A DNA stretch of 64,000 nucleotides from the NCBI RefSeq assembly GCF_000600295.1, contig NZ_JEMG01000001.1, positions 2,468,477 to 2,532,476 on the forward strand, read 5' to 3'. Shown here piece by piece: positions 1 to 9,373 of this stretch. A program made the translations under genes and the position numbers. The stretch comes from Hylemonella gracilis str. Niagara R. GTDB lineage: Bacteria; Pseudomonadota; Gammaproteobacteria; Burkholderiales; Burkholderiaceae_C. The first letter of the stretch is position 1. Each line of letters opens with the position of its first letter. The notes under the pieces were generated by a model. It was not told the origin of the DNA. It did not search any database and was given only the letters and a program-made list of their open reading frames with translations.

Positions 1-2899
1 CCAGCAGGTCCACGTTCAGCGCCACGCCCACTTGGCCGGCGAAGGCCATCTCGGCCACGGCGGCGAGCAGACCGCCGTCGCTGCGGTCATGGTAAGCCAG
101 GATCCTGCCCTGCGTGCGCAGGGCGTTGACGGCATTCACCAGCCGGACCAGGTCCTGCGGATCGTCGAGGTCGGGCACTTCATGGCCCGTCTGCCCCAAC
201 ACCTGGGACAGGATGCTGCCGCCCATGCGCTTACGGCCACGCCCCAGGTCAATCAGCAGCAGGGTCGTGTCCTGCGCGCGGTCGAGCTGCGGCGTGAGCG
301 TGCCACGCACATCAGGCAGCGTGGCGAAGGCAGAGACGATCAGGGACACGGGCGAACTGACTTTCTTCGCCGCGCCTGCCTCGTTTTTCCCGCTACCGGA
401 GGGGCCTGTCCACACGGTGCGCATGGACAGGCTGTCCTTGCCCACGGGAATGCTGATGCCCAGCGCTGGGCACAGTTCCATGCCCACGGCACGCACCGTG
501 GCGTACAGCGCCGCGTCCTCGCCCGGTTCACCGCAGGCCGCCATCCAGTTCGCGGACAGCTTCACGCGCGGCAGTTCGATGGGGGCGGCCAGCAGGTTGG
601 TGATGGCCTCGGCCACGGCCATGCGTCCCGAGGCGGGCGCGTCCAGCGCGGCCAGCGGCGTGCGCTCGCCCATGCTCATGGCCTCGCCCGCGAAGCCCGC
701 GTAGTCGGCCAGCGTGACCGCGCAATCGGCCACCGGGATCTGCCAGGGTCCGACCATCTGGTCGCGGTGCGTGAGTCCGCCCACGGTGCGGTCGCCGATG
801 GTGATGAGGAAACGCTTGGACGCAACGGTCGGGTGAACCAGCACGTCGATCACGGCTTGCTGCAACGTGACACCGGACAGGTCCAGCGGCTTGAAATGGC
901 GGGTGATGGTCTTGACGTCACGGTGCATCTTGGGCGGCTTGCCCAGCAGCACGTCCATGGGCATGTTCACCGCAGCCCCCACGCTCCCCACTGCGTGTGG
1001 TTCGCTGCCCCCCGAGGGGGCCCTCGCGGCTTGGGACGGCCCGGCGCCGCTCACGCCAACTTCATCCGACAAGACCAGTTGTCGTTCCTCCGTCGCAACG
1101 CCCACCACCGCGTAAGGACAGCGCTCACGCTCGCAGAAGGCCTTGAACTGTTCCAGCGACTCGGGCGCGATGGCCAGCACGTAACGCTCCTGGCTTTCGT
1201 TGCACCAAATTTCCTTGGGTGCCAAGCCCGACTCTTCCAGCGGCACGGCGCGCAGGTCGAAACGCGCGCCGCGGCCTGCGTCGTTGGTGATTTCGGGAAA
1301 GGCGTTGGACAAGCCACCCGCGCCCACGTCGTGGATCGAGAGGATGGGGTTGTGCTCTCCCTGCGCCCAGCAATGGTTGATGACCTCCTGCGCGCGACGC
1401 TCGATCTCGGGGTTGCCGCGCTGGACGGAGTCGAAGTCCAGTTCAGCCGCGTTCGCGCCCGTGGCCATGGAACTGGCCGCGCCACCGCCCATGCCGATGC
1501 GCATGCCAGGGCCGCCGAGCTGGATCAGCAGGGTGCCCGCGGGAAACAGCACCTTCTTCGTCTGCGTCGCGTCGATCGCGCCCACGCCGCCCGCGATCAT
1601 GATGGGTTTGTGGTAACCACGCTGCACCACATCAACATCACTTACGACGGTCTGCTCGTATTCGCGGAAATAGCCCGCGAGATTCGGCCGGCCGAACTCG
1701 TTGTTGAAGGCGGCGCCACCCAACGGGCCTTCGATCATGATCTGCAAGGGGCTGGCGATGTGCTCGGGCTTGCCGCCCGCCTCATCGGACCAGCCGCCCC
1801 AAAGCTTGGACACCGTGAAACCCGTCAGGCCCGCCTTGGGGCGCGAACCGCGACCGGTCGCGCCTTCGTCGCGGATTTCCCCGCCCGCGCCCGTGGAGGC
1901 GCCGGGAAACGGCGAAATCGCGGTCGGGTGGTTGTGCGTCTCCACCTTCATCAGCACATGGCTCAAGGCGACCGCCTTCTCGTAGACCGGCACGCGCAGT
2001 GTGCCTTTCCCATCTTCGCCGTTGCCCGCGTCGAAGCGCGCCACGAAACGCTCGATGGGCGTGCCTTCCATGATGGAGGCATTGTCCGAATAAGCCACCA
2101 CGGTGTGCTGCGGGCTGGTCTGGTGGGTGTGACGGATCATGCCGAACAGGCTCTTGGCTTGTTTTTCACCATCGATCGTGAAATCGGCGTTGAAGATCTT
2201 GTGGCGGCAGTGCTCGCTGTTGGCCTGCGCGAACATCATCAATTCCACATCGGTGGGGTTGCGCTTCAGGCCCTTGAAGGCAGTTTCAAGGTACTCGATC
2301 TCATCTTCCGCCAGGGCCAGGCCCCAGTCGGCATTGGCCTGCTGCAGCGCGGCCTTGCCGCCGCCCAGCACGTCCACGTGGTCCATGGGCACGGCCTGCA
2401 GGGCCGTGAACAGGGCCAGGGCTTCGTCGCGGCTGGCCAGCGCGCTCTCGGTCATGCGGTCATGCAGCAGGGCCGCGATCCGGCCCAGTTTTTCGGCGCT
2501 CGGCGCGACACCCTTGCCCAGCAGGCCCGACTTGAGTTGCAGGCGGTATTCCACGACACGCTCCACGCGGTGCAGGGCGCCGCCGCTGTCACCCAGGCCG
2601 CAGTTGCGCGCGATGTCAGTGGCCTTGGACGCCCAAGGCGACACGGTGCCCAGGCGTGGGGCCACGACCACCAACGCCCCCTCGTGGGTGCCTTCGTAAG
2701 GCTCGCCGTAGTCGAGCAGCGCCGCCCAGCGCTGCTGGTCGGCCGCTGCGAGAGCGGACTCGGTCGCCACCAAATGCACGTAACGCGCCGCGACGCCGCT
2801 GATCTTGTCGTGAATGGCCTGCAGACGCGGCAACAGCTGCTGGGCACGGTAAGGGCTGAGGGCGCTGCCGCCTTCGAAGGAAGTGATGTGGAGGGTCAC
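1..2899 (-). CDS. purL: Phosphoribosylformylglycinamidine synthase, N-terminal 966 residues (cut by window edge)
   Basis: This is the large single-chain FGAM synthase of purine synthesis, which converts FGAR, glutamine and ATP to FGAM in the cytosol. The reading frame on the minus strand stays open from a GTG at 2899 to the left edge. That gives about 966 of the usual ~1,300 residues, so the C-terminal glutaminase domain with its catalytic Cys lies outside the window. The start gives [20 protein letters not shown], the usual PurL N-terminus, and the last visible residues contain [18 protein letters not shown]. Near residues 615-645 there is an insertion rich in Gly, Ala and Ser, between [17 protein letters not shown] and [16 protein letters not shown]. 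Its DNA matches a dispersed repeat also found in glnD (see the repeat at 985-1045). The gene is divergent from map. Identification is firm. The GTG start is chosen by family N-terminus, because no strong ribosome binding site precedes it. Confidence 0.95.
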   Translation of the reverse strand, partial: MTLHITSFEGGSALSPYRAQQLLPRLQAIHDKISGVAARYVHLVATESALAAADQQRWAALLDYGEPYEGTHEGALVVVAPRLGTVSPWASKATDIARNCGLGDSGGALHRVERVVEYRLQLKSGLLGKGVAPSAEKLGRIAALLHDRMTESALASRDEALALFTALQAVPMDHVDVLGGGKAALQQANADWGLALAEDEIEYLETAFKGLKRNPTDVELMMFAQANSEHCRHKIFNADFTIDGEKQAKSLFGMIRHTHQTSPQHTVVAYSDNASIMEGTPIERFVARFDAGNGEDGKGTLRVPVYEKAVALSHVLMKVETHNHPTAISPFPGASTGAGGEIRDEGATGRGSRPKAGLTGFTVSKLWGGWSDEAGGKPEHIASPLQIMIEGPLGGAAFNNEFGRPNLAGYFREYEQTVVSDVDVVQRGYHKPIMIAGGVGAIDATQTKKVLFPAGTLLIQLGGPGMRIGMGGGAASSMATGANAAELDFDSVQRGNPEIERRAQEVINHCWAQGEHNPILSIHDVGAGGLSNAFPEITNDAGRGARFDLRAVPLEESGLAPKEIWCNESQERYVLAIAPESLEQFKAFCERERCPYAVVGVATEERQLVLSDEVGVSGAGPSQAARAPSGGSEPHAVGSVGAAVNMPMDVLLGKPPKMHRDVKTITRHFKPLDLSGVTLQQAVIDVLVHPTVASKRFLITIGDRTVGGLTHRDQMVGPWQIPVADCAVTLADYAGFAGEAMSMGERTPLAALDAPASGRMAVAEAITNLLAAPIELPRVKLSANWMAACGEPGEDAALYATVRAVGMELCPALGISIPVGKDSLSMRTVWTGPSGSGKNEAGAAKKVSSPVSLIVSAFATLPDVRGTLTPQLDRAQDTTLLLIDLGRGRKRMGGSILSQVLGQTGHEVPDLDDPQDLVRLVNAVNALRTQGRILAYHDRSDGGLLAAVAEMAFAGQVGVALNVDLL
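985..1045. repeat. Dispersed CG-rich repeat inserted in frame within purL
   Basis: The 19 bases at 1004-1022 (GCTGCCCCCCGAGGGGGCC) match 18 of 19 bases at 4821-4839 inside glnD. The element has a CCCCCGAGGGGG-type dyad and CG-rich flanks. In the purL frame it encodes about 25-30 extra Gly/Ala/Ser/Pro residues and introduces no stop. From memory, similar motifs are frequent between genes in Comamonadaceae, but copy number could not be checked here. Confidence 0.6.
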
Positions 2900-3034
2900 C
2901 GTCGTGGCCTGTGGAGAGGAGAGTGTGCGAGCCGCAGCCACCAGGTTCTGGCGGCACTCAAGCCGGGAGGAAAGCGTGCGATTTTACCCTCCCGACCCCG
3001 CCGCGCCCGCCATGCCATGTCGACGACGAAAGAG

Positions 3035-3040
3035 GATAAT
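3035..3040 (+). promoter_or_regulatory. -10 box of map, leaderless-type spacing
   Basis: GATAAT ends 7 bases before the map ATG at 3048. A transcript starting the normal 6-8 bases after the -10 box would begin at or next to the start codon. No good Shine-Dalgarno sequence lies at the right distance. The same geometry occurs before dapC. No clear -35 box was recognised. Confidence 0.45.
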
Positions 3041-3047
3041 TCGCCCC

Positions 3048-3884
3048 ATGAGCATCACCTACAAAGACGAGGCTGGCATCGCCGGGATGCGCGAGGCCTG
3101 CCGCCTGGCCTCCGAAGTGCTGGACTACATCACGCCGCACATCCAACCCGGCATCACCACCAAGGAAGTCGACCGTCTGGCGCTGGAATGCATGAAGGCC
3201 CAGGGCACGGTGTCGGCCACCATCGGTTACCAACCGCCGGGTTACCCCCCCTACCCGGCGCACCTGTGCACCTCGGTCAACCATGTGGTCTGCCACGGCA
3301 TCCCGAACGACAAGCCGCTCAAGAAGGGCGACATCATGAACGTCGACGTGACCGTGATCACCCAGGACGGCTGGTACGGCGACAACAGCCGCATGTACCT
3401 GATTGGCGAGGTGTCCATCGCGGCCAAGCGCCTGTGCGCGCTGACCTATGAGGCCATGTGGATGGGCATCGAACAGGTCCGCCCTGGCGCGCGCCTGGGC
3501 GACATCGGACACGCGATCCAGAAATTCGCCGAAGGCCAGGGTTTTTCCATCGTGCGCGAGTACTGCGGCCATGGCATCGGCCAGGTCTTCCACGAGGACC
3601 CGCAGGTGCTGCACTACGGCCGCCCCGGCACGGGCGAGGAGCTCAAGCCCGGCATGACCTTCACCATCGAGCCCATGATCAACGCGGGCCGCCGCGAAGT
3701 GAAGGAGCTCAACGACGGCTGGACCATCGTGACCAAGGACCACTCGCTCTCCGCGCAGTGGGAACACACCATCCTGGTCACGCCCACCGGCTACGAAGTG
3801 CTCACGCTGTCGGCAGGCAGCCCGCCGCCGCCCGCCTTCGTGAAGAACTTCACGCAGGCACGACAGGACTCGGTGACGGCCTGA
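3048..3884 (+). CDS. map: Type I methionine aminopeptidase
   Basis: This enzyme removes the N-terminal methionine from nascent proteins in the cytosol. At 278 residues it is near the family length of about 265. The dinuclear metal ligands are visible: Asp100 (NVDVTV), Asp112 (GDNSRM), His175 (CGHGIG), Glu208 (TIEPMI) and Glu239 (QWEHT). His79 is the usual substrate-binding histidine. The start is the ATG at 3048 giving [11 protein letters not shown]. An upstream extension to 2883 is possible but lacks family sequence. The gene is divergent from purL and 55 bases upstream of glnD. A GATAAT box ends only 7 bases before the ATG. The C-terminal tail ([11 protein letters not shown] onward) is somewhat longer than in E. 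coli. Confidence 0.96.
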   Translation: MSITYKDEAGIAGMREACRLASEVLDYITPHIQPGITTKEVDRLALECMKAQGTVSATIGYQPPGYPPYPAHLCTSVNHVVCHGIPNDKPLKKGDIMNVDVTVITQDGWYGDNSRMYLIGEVSIAAKRLCALTYEAMWMGIEQVRPGARLGDIGHAIQKFAEGQGFSIVREYCGHGIGQVFHEDPQVLHYGRPGTGEELKPGMTFTIEPMINAGRREVKELNDGWTIVTKDHSLSAQWEHTILVTPTGYEVLTLSAGSPPPPAFVKNFTQARQDSVTA

Positions 3885-3939
3885 GCCGGCCCTTGCGTTT
3901 TTCCCGCGCCCGCGCCTCGCCCTCGCCGCAACCGTCGCC

Positions 3940-6666
3940 ATGAAAGCGACCACGCCCCAAGCATTGCGCCAGCATTACCAGGCCCGCAAGGCCGAGGTGC
4001 TGGCCACCATCGGCGAAGGCGGCACCTCCACGCGCGGCGTTCATGGCGTGCTGCGCCGCCTCGCGCGGCTGGCCGATGACACCCTGCAGACACTCTGGCA
4101 GCAGGCCGGTTTCGGCCCGCGCCCCACCCTGGTCGCCGTGGGCGGTTTCGGCCGCGGCGAGCTCTACCCCGCATCCGACATCGACGTGCTGCTGCTGCTG
4201 CCCGCGGGCTGGGTGGTGGACGGTCCGGACGCGGACGAAGTGCTGCGCCAGCGCATCGAGACCTTCATCAGCGGCTGCTGGGATGCCGGGCTGGAAATCG
4301 GATCCTCGGTACGCACCATCGACGAATGCCTGGCCGAGGCCGAGAAAGACGTGACGGTGCAGACTGCCCTGCTCGAATCGCGCGCCATCTGCGGCAACGC
4401 CACGCTCTACCGCAACTTCCAGCGCCGTTTCAAGGCCGCGCTGGATCCGCAGGCCTTCTTCGTCGCCAAGACGCTGGAGTTGGAGCAGCGCCACAACAAA
4501 TTCGAGGACACACCCTACGCGCTGGAGCCCAACTGCAAGGAAAGCCCGGGCGGCCTGCGCGACCTGCAGACCATCCTCTGGGTCGCGCGCGCTGCGGGTT
4601 ACGGCAAGAGCTGGGACGAACTGGCACGCAAGGGTCTGGCGACACCGTTCGAAGTCCGTCAGATCAAGCGCAACGAGTCCATGCTGGCGCTGATCCGCTT
4701 GCGCCTGCACCTGACGGCGGGCCGGCGCGAGGACCGGCTGGTCTTCGACCTGCAGACGGCGGTGGCGGCACGTTTTGGCTACGGACTGCCGGCGCCCACG
4801 CTCGGCACTGGCGTATCCTCGCTGCCTCCCGAGGGGGCCGTTTCGCCCAGGAGCGGCCTAGCGGCGAAACCAGATCCCGCGGCGGCCGTGAAGGTCAAGG
4901 TCCGCGCCAGCGAGGCACTGATGCGGCACTACTACTGGGCCGCCAAGGCCGTGACGCAGCTGCGGCAGATCCTGCTGCTCAACATCGAGGCCCAGCTCAA
5001 TCCCAAGACGCAGGCGCCCGTGCCGATCAATGAACGCTTCCTGGACCGCGGAGGGCTCATCGAGGTGGCTGACGACCGGCTCTACCAGAAGGAGCCACAC
5101 GCCATCCTCGAGACCTTCCTGGTTTATCAGACCACCCAGGGGCTCAAGGGCCTGTCGGCGCGCACGCTGCGCGCGCTCTACAACGCGCGCAACCTGATGA
5201 CCGCGAAGTTCCGCAAGGATCCGGTCAACCGCGCGACCTTTCTGCAGATCCTGCAGCAGCCGCAAGGCATCACGCATGCCATGCGGCTGATGAACCAGAC
5301 CTCGGTGCTGGGTCGTTACCTCTGGCCTTTTCGTCGCACTGTAGGGCAGATGCAGCACGACCTGTTCCACGTCTACACGGTGGACCAGCACATCCTGATG
5401 GTGCTGCGCAACATGCGCCGCTTCTTCATGGCCGAGCACGCGCACGAATACCCCTTCTGCTCGCAGTTGGCCGCCGCCTGGGATCAACCCTGGATCCTCT
5501 ACACCGCTGCCCTCTTCCATGACATCGCCAAGGGGCGGGGCGGCGACCATTCCGACCTGGGCGCCGAGGAAGTACGGCGCTTCGCGCGCGACCACGGCAT
5601 CCCCCGCGAGGACGCGGCACTGATCGAGTTCCTGGTGCGGGAGCACCTGGCCATGAGCCGCATCGCGCAAAAGAGCGACCTGAGCGACCCCGAGGTGATC
5701 GCCAGTTTCGCCCGCCAGGTCGGCGACGAGCGCCACCTGACCGCGCTCTACCTGCTGACCGTGGCTGATATCCGCGGCACCTCACCCAAGGTCTGGAACG
5801 CCTGGAAGGGCAAGCTTCTGGAAGACTTGTACCGCTATACGCTGCGTGTGCTGCGCAGCGGTCAGGACGGCCCTGCCCCGGCGCCGCACGCGGAGATCGA
5901 GGCCCACAAGCACGCGGCGCTCGCGCAGTTCCACGCCACCGAGGCCCAGGCCCCGGCGCAGGCCCACGAGGCGCTGTGGAAGACCCTGGACGTGAGCTAC
6001 TTCATGCGCCACGACGCGGACGACATCGCCTGGCACACGCAGCAGCTCTGGCGCCAGGTGGGCGCGGGCCAGACCCTGGTGCGCGCGCGCCCCTCGCCCG
6101 CGGGCGAGGGCCTGCAGGTACTGGTCTATACCCCGGACGCGCCCGACCTCTTCGCCCGCATCTGCGGGTATTTCGACCAGAGCGAATTCAGCATCGTGGA
6201 CGCACGCATCCACACGGCGCGCAACGGCTACGCGCTCGACACCTTCGAGGTCGTCGCGCCCACGTCCCCGCGTGATCCTGGGGATGCCCAGCGGCACGAG
6301 GCCATTTGCGCTCAGGTGGAAAAAGAACTGGCCCGCACCATCACCGACGCCAGCCCCCTGCCTCCGCCCAGCAAGGGGCGGCTATCGCGTCGCGTCAAGC
6401 ATTTCCCCGTGATGCCGCGCGTGAGCCTCAAGCCCGACGACAAGGCCCAGCGCTGGCTATTGAGCATCACAGCCAGCGACCAGACCGGCCTGCTCTACAA
6501 GATCGCCCGCGTGCTGGCCCACCACCGCATCAACCTGCAACTGGCCAAGGTCAACACCCTGGGCGAGCGGGTGGATGACACATTCCTGATTGATGGCCCC
6601 GAGTTGCAGAACAATCGCGCGCAGATCGCGATCGAAACCGAGTTGCTGGACGTGCTGGCGTCCTGA
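3940..6666 (+). CDS. glnD: [Protein-PII] uridylyltransferase / uridylyl-removing enzyme
   Basis: GlnD senses glutamine and adds or removes UMP on PII proteins, which controls nitrogen assimilation. The 908 residues show the family domains in order. The nucleotidyltransferase motif is at 68-82 ([15 protein letters not shown]), a linker with [14 protein letters not shown] follows, an HD phosphohydrolase motif is near 527 ([15 protein letters not shown]), and two ACT domains begin near 725 and 838. The length is slightly above the usual ~860-890. Residues about 287-314 form an unusual Ser/Pro/Gly/Ala-rich insertion (after [10 protein letters not shown]). Its DNA carries the same 19-base repeat core as purL with one mismatch. 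The reading frame is intact, so the protein is probably functional. The gene follows map on the same strand. Confidence 0.96.
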   Translation: MKATTPQALRQHYQARKAEVLATIGEGGTSTRGVHGVLRRLARLADDTLQTLWQQAGFGPRPTLVAVGGFGRGELYPASDIDVLLLLPAGWVVDGPDADEVLRQRIETFISGCWDAGLEIGSSVRTIDECLAEAEKDVTVQTALLESRAICGNATLYRNFQRRFKAALDPQAFFVAKTLELEQRHNKFEDTPYALEPNCKESPGGLRDLQTILWVARAAGYGKSWDELARKGLATPFEVRQIKRNESMLALIRLRLHLTAGRREDRLVFDLQTAVAARFGYGLPAPTLGTGVSSLPPEGAVSPRSGLAAKPDPAAAVKVKVRASEALMRHYYWAAKAVTQLRQILLLNIEAQLNPKTQAPVPINERFLDRGGLIEVADDRLYQKEPHAILETFLVYQTTQGLKGLSARTLRALYNARNLMTAKFRKDPVNRATFLQILQQPQGITHAMRLMNQTSVLGRYLWPFRRTVGQMQHDLFHVYTVDQHILMVLRNMRRFFMAEHAHEYPFCSQLAAAWDQPWILYTAALFHDIAKGRGGDHSDLGAEEVRRFARDHGIPREDAALIEFLVREHLAMSRIAQKSDLSDPEVIASFARQVGDERHLTALYLLTVADIRGTSPKVWNAWKGKLLEDLYRYTLRVLRSGQDGPAPAPHAEIEAHKHAALAQFHATEAQAPAQAHEALWKTLDVSYFMRHDADDIAWHTQQLWRQVGAGQTLVRARPSPAGEGLQVLVYTPDAPDLFARICGYFDQSEFSIVDARIHTARNGYALDTFEVVAPTSPRDPGDAQRHEAICAQVEKELARTITDASPLPPPSKGRLSRRVKHFPVMPRVSLKPDDKAQRWLLSITASDQTGLLYKIARVLAHHRINLQLAKVNTLGERVDDTFLIDGPELQNNRAQIAIETELLDVLAS
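4815..4882. repeat. Dispersed CG-rich repeat inserted in frame within glnD
   Basis: GCTGCCTCCCGAGGGGGCC at 4821-4839 differs from the purL copy at 1004-1022 by one base. It is followed by an imperfect hairpin whose arms are around GTTTCGCC (4839-4846) and GGCGAAAC (4862-4869). The insertion adds roughly 25 residues to GlnD between the end of the nucleotidyltransferase region and the segment that resumes with [17 protein letters not shown]. Confidence 0.6.
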
Positions 6667-6749
6667 TATCGGCCCTGCCCGGGCATTACTTCACGCCCTG
6701 GCACGGCGCAACTTGCGAGCAGTGCTCAGGGTCGTAGAGAATCGGCCGC

Positions 6750-8759
6750 ATGGACACCACGCCCTCGTCCCACCCTCCCTCCGGCGACCTGCCCGCCGCA
6801 CGTGCTGCGCGCGGCAACGGCCTGATCCTGACGCGCCTGCGACTGCTGTCCGGCCTCACGCTGTTCACCTTCGTCGTCACGCACCTGAGCAACCACGCGC
6901 TCGGGTTGATCTCGCTGGACGTGATGCGCGCTGGGCAAGCGCTGTTTTTCCTGGCGTGGCACAGCCTGCCCGGTGCCCTGCTGCTGACCCTGGCGGCGCT
7001 GACGCACCTGAGCCTGGTGCTCTACAAGCAGGTCGTGCGCCCCACGCTGCGCATGCCCTGGATCGAAGCACTGCGCATCCTATTGGGCATCGTCACGCTG
7101 CTGGGCCTCTCGCTGCATGCCACGCCCATGGTGCTGGAACGGCTGCAAGCGACCGGCTCTGGTCGGCCCGTGGCCTACCCCGACTTCATTCAGTTGCTGA
7201 TCAGTGGCAGCCCCATGCTCTGGAATCAGCTGATCCTGGTGATCGCCGCCTGGAGCCATGGCTGCATTGGCGTGCACCTGTGGCTGCGTCTGCGCGGCTG
7301 GTACCGGCGGCGGCTGACCCTGCTTGCGATCACGGCGGTGCTGGTGCCGCTGCTGGCCTTGCTGGGCCTGCTTTCGGCGGCGCGCGCCGTGCAGGTGGAC
7401 GCGGGGGCCCCCCAAGGAGGCGCTTATGGCGAAAGCAACGCCGGTTATGGTGGCTACGCAGCGGCCGATGGCGGGTACGGCGACAGCGGCGCTGATGGCA
7501 GCGCGGGTGGCTACGGTGCCAGCGACGGCGGCGGCAACAGCCTGGACTACAGCTACGGTGACAGTTACGGCGGCGGCGATGGCAGCAGTTATGGAAGCAC
7601 TTATGGCAACGGTGATGGCAACGCCGGTGCCGCCTATGGCGCCGGGGCAGGCAGTGCCGACCGTCCCGCATCGTGGCTGAGCTGGATCATTCCCGCCGAC
7701 TTGCATTCCGCCCAATCGGTCTATGCCGCCCTGATCGTCATCGCACTGCTGATCGTGGCGACGGTGGCACGCGGGCTGGTCCAGACCTGGGAACGCCGCC
7801 ACGGCCTGGTCAGCGTGCGTTATCCGCAGGGCCGCGAGGTGAAAGCGGTGCGGGGTGCTTCCGTGCTGGACATCAGCCGCATGGGCGGCGTGCCCCATGC
7901 CTCGGTCTGCGGCGGGCGTGGCCGCTGCTCCACCTGTCGGGTCCATGTCGATGCCGGCTGGGAGAAACTGCACCCGCCACAGGAGGGCGAACAAAGGGTA
8001 TTGCAGCGCATCCGCGCGCCCGCGCGCGTGCGCCTGGCCTGCCAGCTTTGTCCGCACCACGACCTGGCCGTGACGCCCCTGCTGCCCGCCGACGCACGGG
8101 CACAAGACGCCTTGCCCTACGACCCCATGAAGTTTGGCGCGGAGCAGGACATCGTGATCCTCTTCGCCGACCTGCGTGGCTTCACGCAGATGTCAGAGAG
8201 CAAACTGCCTTTCGATGTGGTGCACATCCTCAACCAGTATTTCTCGGAAATGGGCGAGGCCATCGAGTCCGCCGGGGGTTACCTGGACAAATTCATCGGC
8301 GACGGCATCATGGCCCTGTTTGGGCTGCGTCAGGGCGAGGCGGACGGCGTACGCAAAGGAGTGGAAGCCGGCGCGCGGCAGGCCGTCGCGGCAGCCCGGG
8401 CCATGGGCGAGCGCATGCAGGCACTGAACGCGCGGCTGGCGCAGGATCTGTCCTCACCGCTGCGCCTGGGGCTGGGCATCCACGCCGGCCCGGTGATCGT
8501 GGGCGAAATGGGTTACGGTCGCGCCACCTCGCTCACGGCCATCGGAGATTCGGTCAACGTCGCCAGTCGACTGGAATCAGCAACCAAGGAAGTGGGCTGC
8601 GAGCTGCTGATCTCCACCGAGGTCGCGCAGCGCGGCGGGCTGGACCTCTCTGCCTTTGAAACGCAACAGATCAGCATCCGCGGACGAGAAGGCGGCCTGG
8701 GCGTGTACGTCGTGCGCCGGGCGACGGACCTGCCGTCCTTGCAGGCCACCGCCCGATGA
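6750..8759 (+). CDS. Membrane-bound class III adenylate cyclase with 2Fe-2S ferredoxin domain
   Basis: This 669-residue protein has four parts. Residues ~25-215 form a multi-helix membrane region with several His residues, reminiscent of succinate-dehydrogenase cytochrome b subunits. Residues ~218-310 are a low-complexity Gly/Tyr/Ser/Asp segment. After another membrane helix (~318-340) comes a ferredoxin domain with Cys387, Cys393, Cys396 and Cys431 in the 2Fe-2S spacing. The C-terminal cyclase domain has metal ligands Asp474 (LFADLRGFT) and Asp518 (KFIGDG), adenine-specifying Lys514 and Asp600, and transition-state residues Asn603 and Arg607. All catalytic residues are present, so it should make cAMP. 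The build suggests redox-controlled cAMP synthesis at the inner membrane, but that is inference. A GAGAAT box lies 7 bases before the ATG. Confidence 0.88.
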   Translation: MDTTPSSHPPSGDLPAARAARGNGLILTRLRLLSGLTLFTFVVTHLSNHALGLISLDVMRAGQALFFLAWHSLPGALLLTLAALTHLSLVLYKQVVRPTLRMPWIEALRILLGIVTLLGLSLHATPMVLERLQATGSGRPVAYPDFIQLLISGSPMLWNQLILVIAAWSHGCIGVHLWLRLRGWYRRRLTLLAITAVLVPLLALLGLLSAARAVQVDAGAPQGGAYGESNAGYGGYAAADGGYGDSGADGSAGGYGASDGGGNSLDYSYGDSYGGGDGSSYGSTYGNGDGNAGAAYGAGAGSADRPASWLSWIIPADLHSAQSVYAALIVIALLIVATVARGLVQTWERRHGLVSVRYPQGREVKAVRGASVLDISRMGGVPHASVCGGRGRCSTCRVHVDAGWEKLHPPQEGEQRVLQRIRAPARVRLACQLCPHHDLAVTPLLPADARAQDALPYDPMKFGAEQDIVILFADLRGFTQMSESKLPFDVVHILNQYFSEMGEAIESAGGYLDKFIGDGIMALFGLRQGEADGVRKGVEAGARQAVAAARAMGERMQALNARLAQDLSSPLRLGLGIHAGPVIVGEMGYGRATSLTAIGDSVNVASRLESATKEVGCELLISTEVAQRGGLDLSAFETQQISIRGREGGLGVYVVRRATDLPSLQATAR

Positions 8760-8823
8760 CTTCGGCTTGTACACAGCTTGTGCAGACGGCCCCTCAAGAC
8801 CCAAAGGTCGAAGCACAGCAGCT

Positions 8824-9363
8824 TCAGTCGTCGGCTTTCGGGTCCAGTCCCGGAAAGAGCACCTCGGTGTAACCAAAGCGCGTGAAGTCACGCACTCGCA
8901 TGGGATAAAGCTTGCCGTCCAAGTGGTCGCATTCGTGCTGCACCACCCGGGCGTGGAAGCCCTCCACCGTGCGATCGATCGCATCGCCGTACTGATCGAC
9001 GCCCTGGTATCGGATGCGCCGCCAGCGCGGCACCACACCACGCATGCCGGGCACGGACAGGCAGCCCTCCCAATCCTGCTCCTCTTCATCGGACAAGGGC
9101 GTGATGACGGGGTTGCACAGCACCGTGCGCGGCACCACGGGCGCGTCCGGATAACGCGGGTTGAGTTGGCCGCTGCCGAAGATCACCACCCGCAGGTCCA
9201 CGCCGATCTGGGGCGCCGCCAGGCCCGCGCCGTGGGCGGCGTGCATGGTGTCCAGCAGATCCGTGACCAGCAAGTGCAGCTCGTCGGTGTCGAAGTTAAC
9301 CACCGGCTGCGCGACGCGCAGCAGGCGCGCATCACCCATCTTCAGAATCTCGCGCACGGCCAC
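8824..9363 (-). CDS. def: Peptide deformylase
   Basis: This enzyme removes the formyl group from N-terminal formyl-methionine on nascent chains. It has 179 residues and all three signature motifs: [10 protein letters not shown] at 45-54, EGCLSVPG at 99-106 (metal ligand Cys101) and QHECDHLDG at 142-150 (ligands His143 and His147, catalytic Glu144). It ends with a short acidic tail and lies convergent to the cyclase gene with a gap of about 60 bases. It is not next to fmt here, so it may be a second deformylase copy. The RND pump gene ends 10 bases upstream on the same strand, so the two could be co-transcribed. Confidence 0.95.
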   Translation of the reverse strand: MAVREILKMGDARLLRVAQPVVNFDTDELHLLVTDLLDTMHAAHGAGLAAPQIGVDLRVVIFGSGQLNPRYPDAPVVPRTVLCNPVITPLSDEEEQDWEGCLSVPGMRGVVPRWRRIRYQGVDQYGDAIDRTVEGFHARVVQHECDHLDGKLYPMRVRDFTRFGYTEVLFPGLDPKADD

Positions 9364-9373
9364 GGCATGTCCC

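Noticed and set aside
32-3451. A 1,139-residue plus-strand open frame antisense to purL and overlapping map
   Set aside because: It is rich in His, Gln, Arg and Gly with no recognisable domain. The opposite strand encodes a clear PurL, so it is a shadow of high-GC codon use.
7080-8105. Minus-strand Ala/Val/Gln-rich frame opposite the cyclase low-complexity loop
   Set aside because: The repeats simply reflect the Gly/Ser codon repeats of the cyclase; there is no start context or domain.
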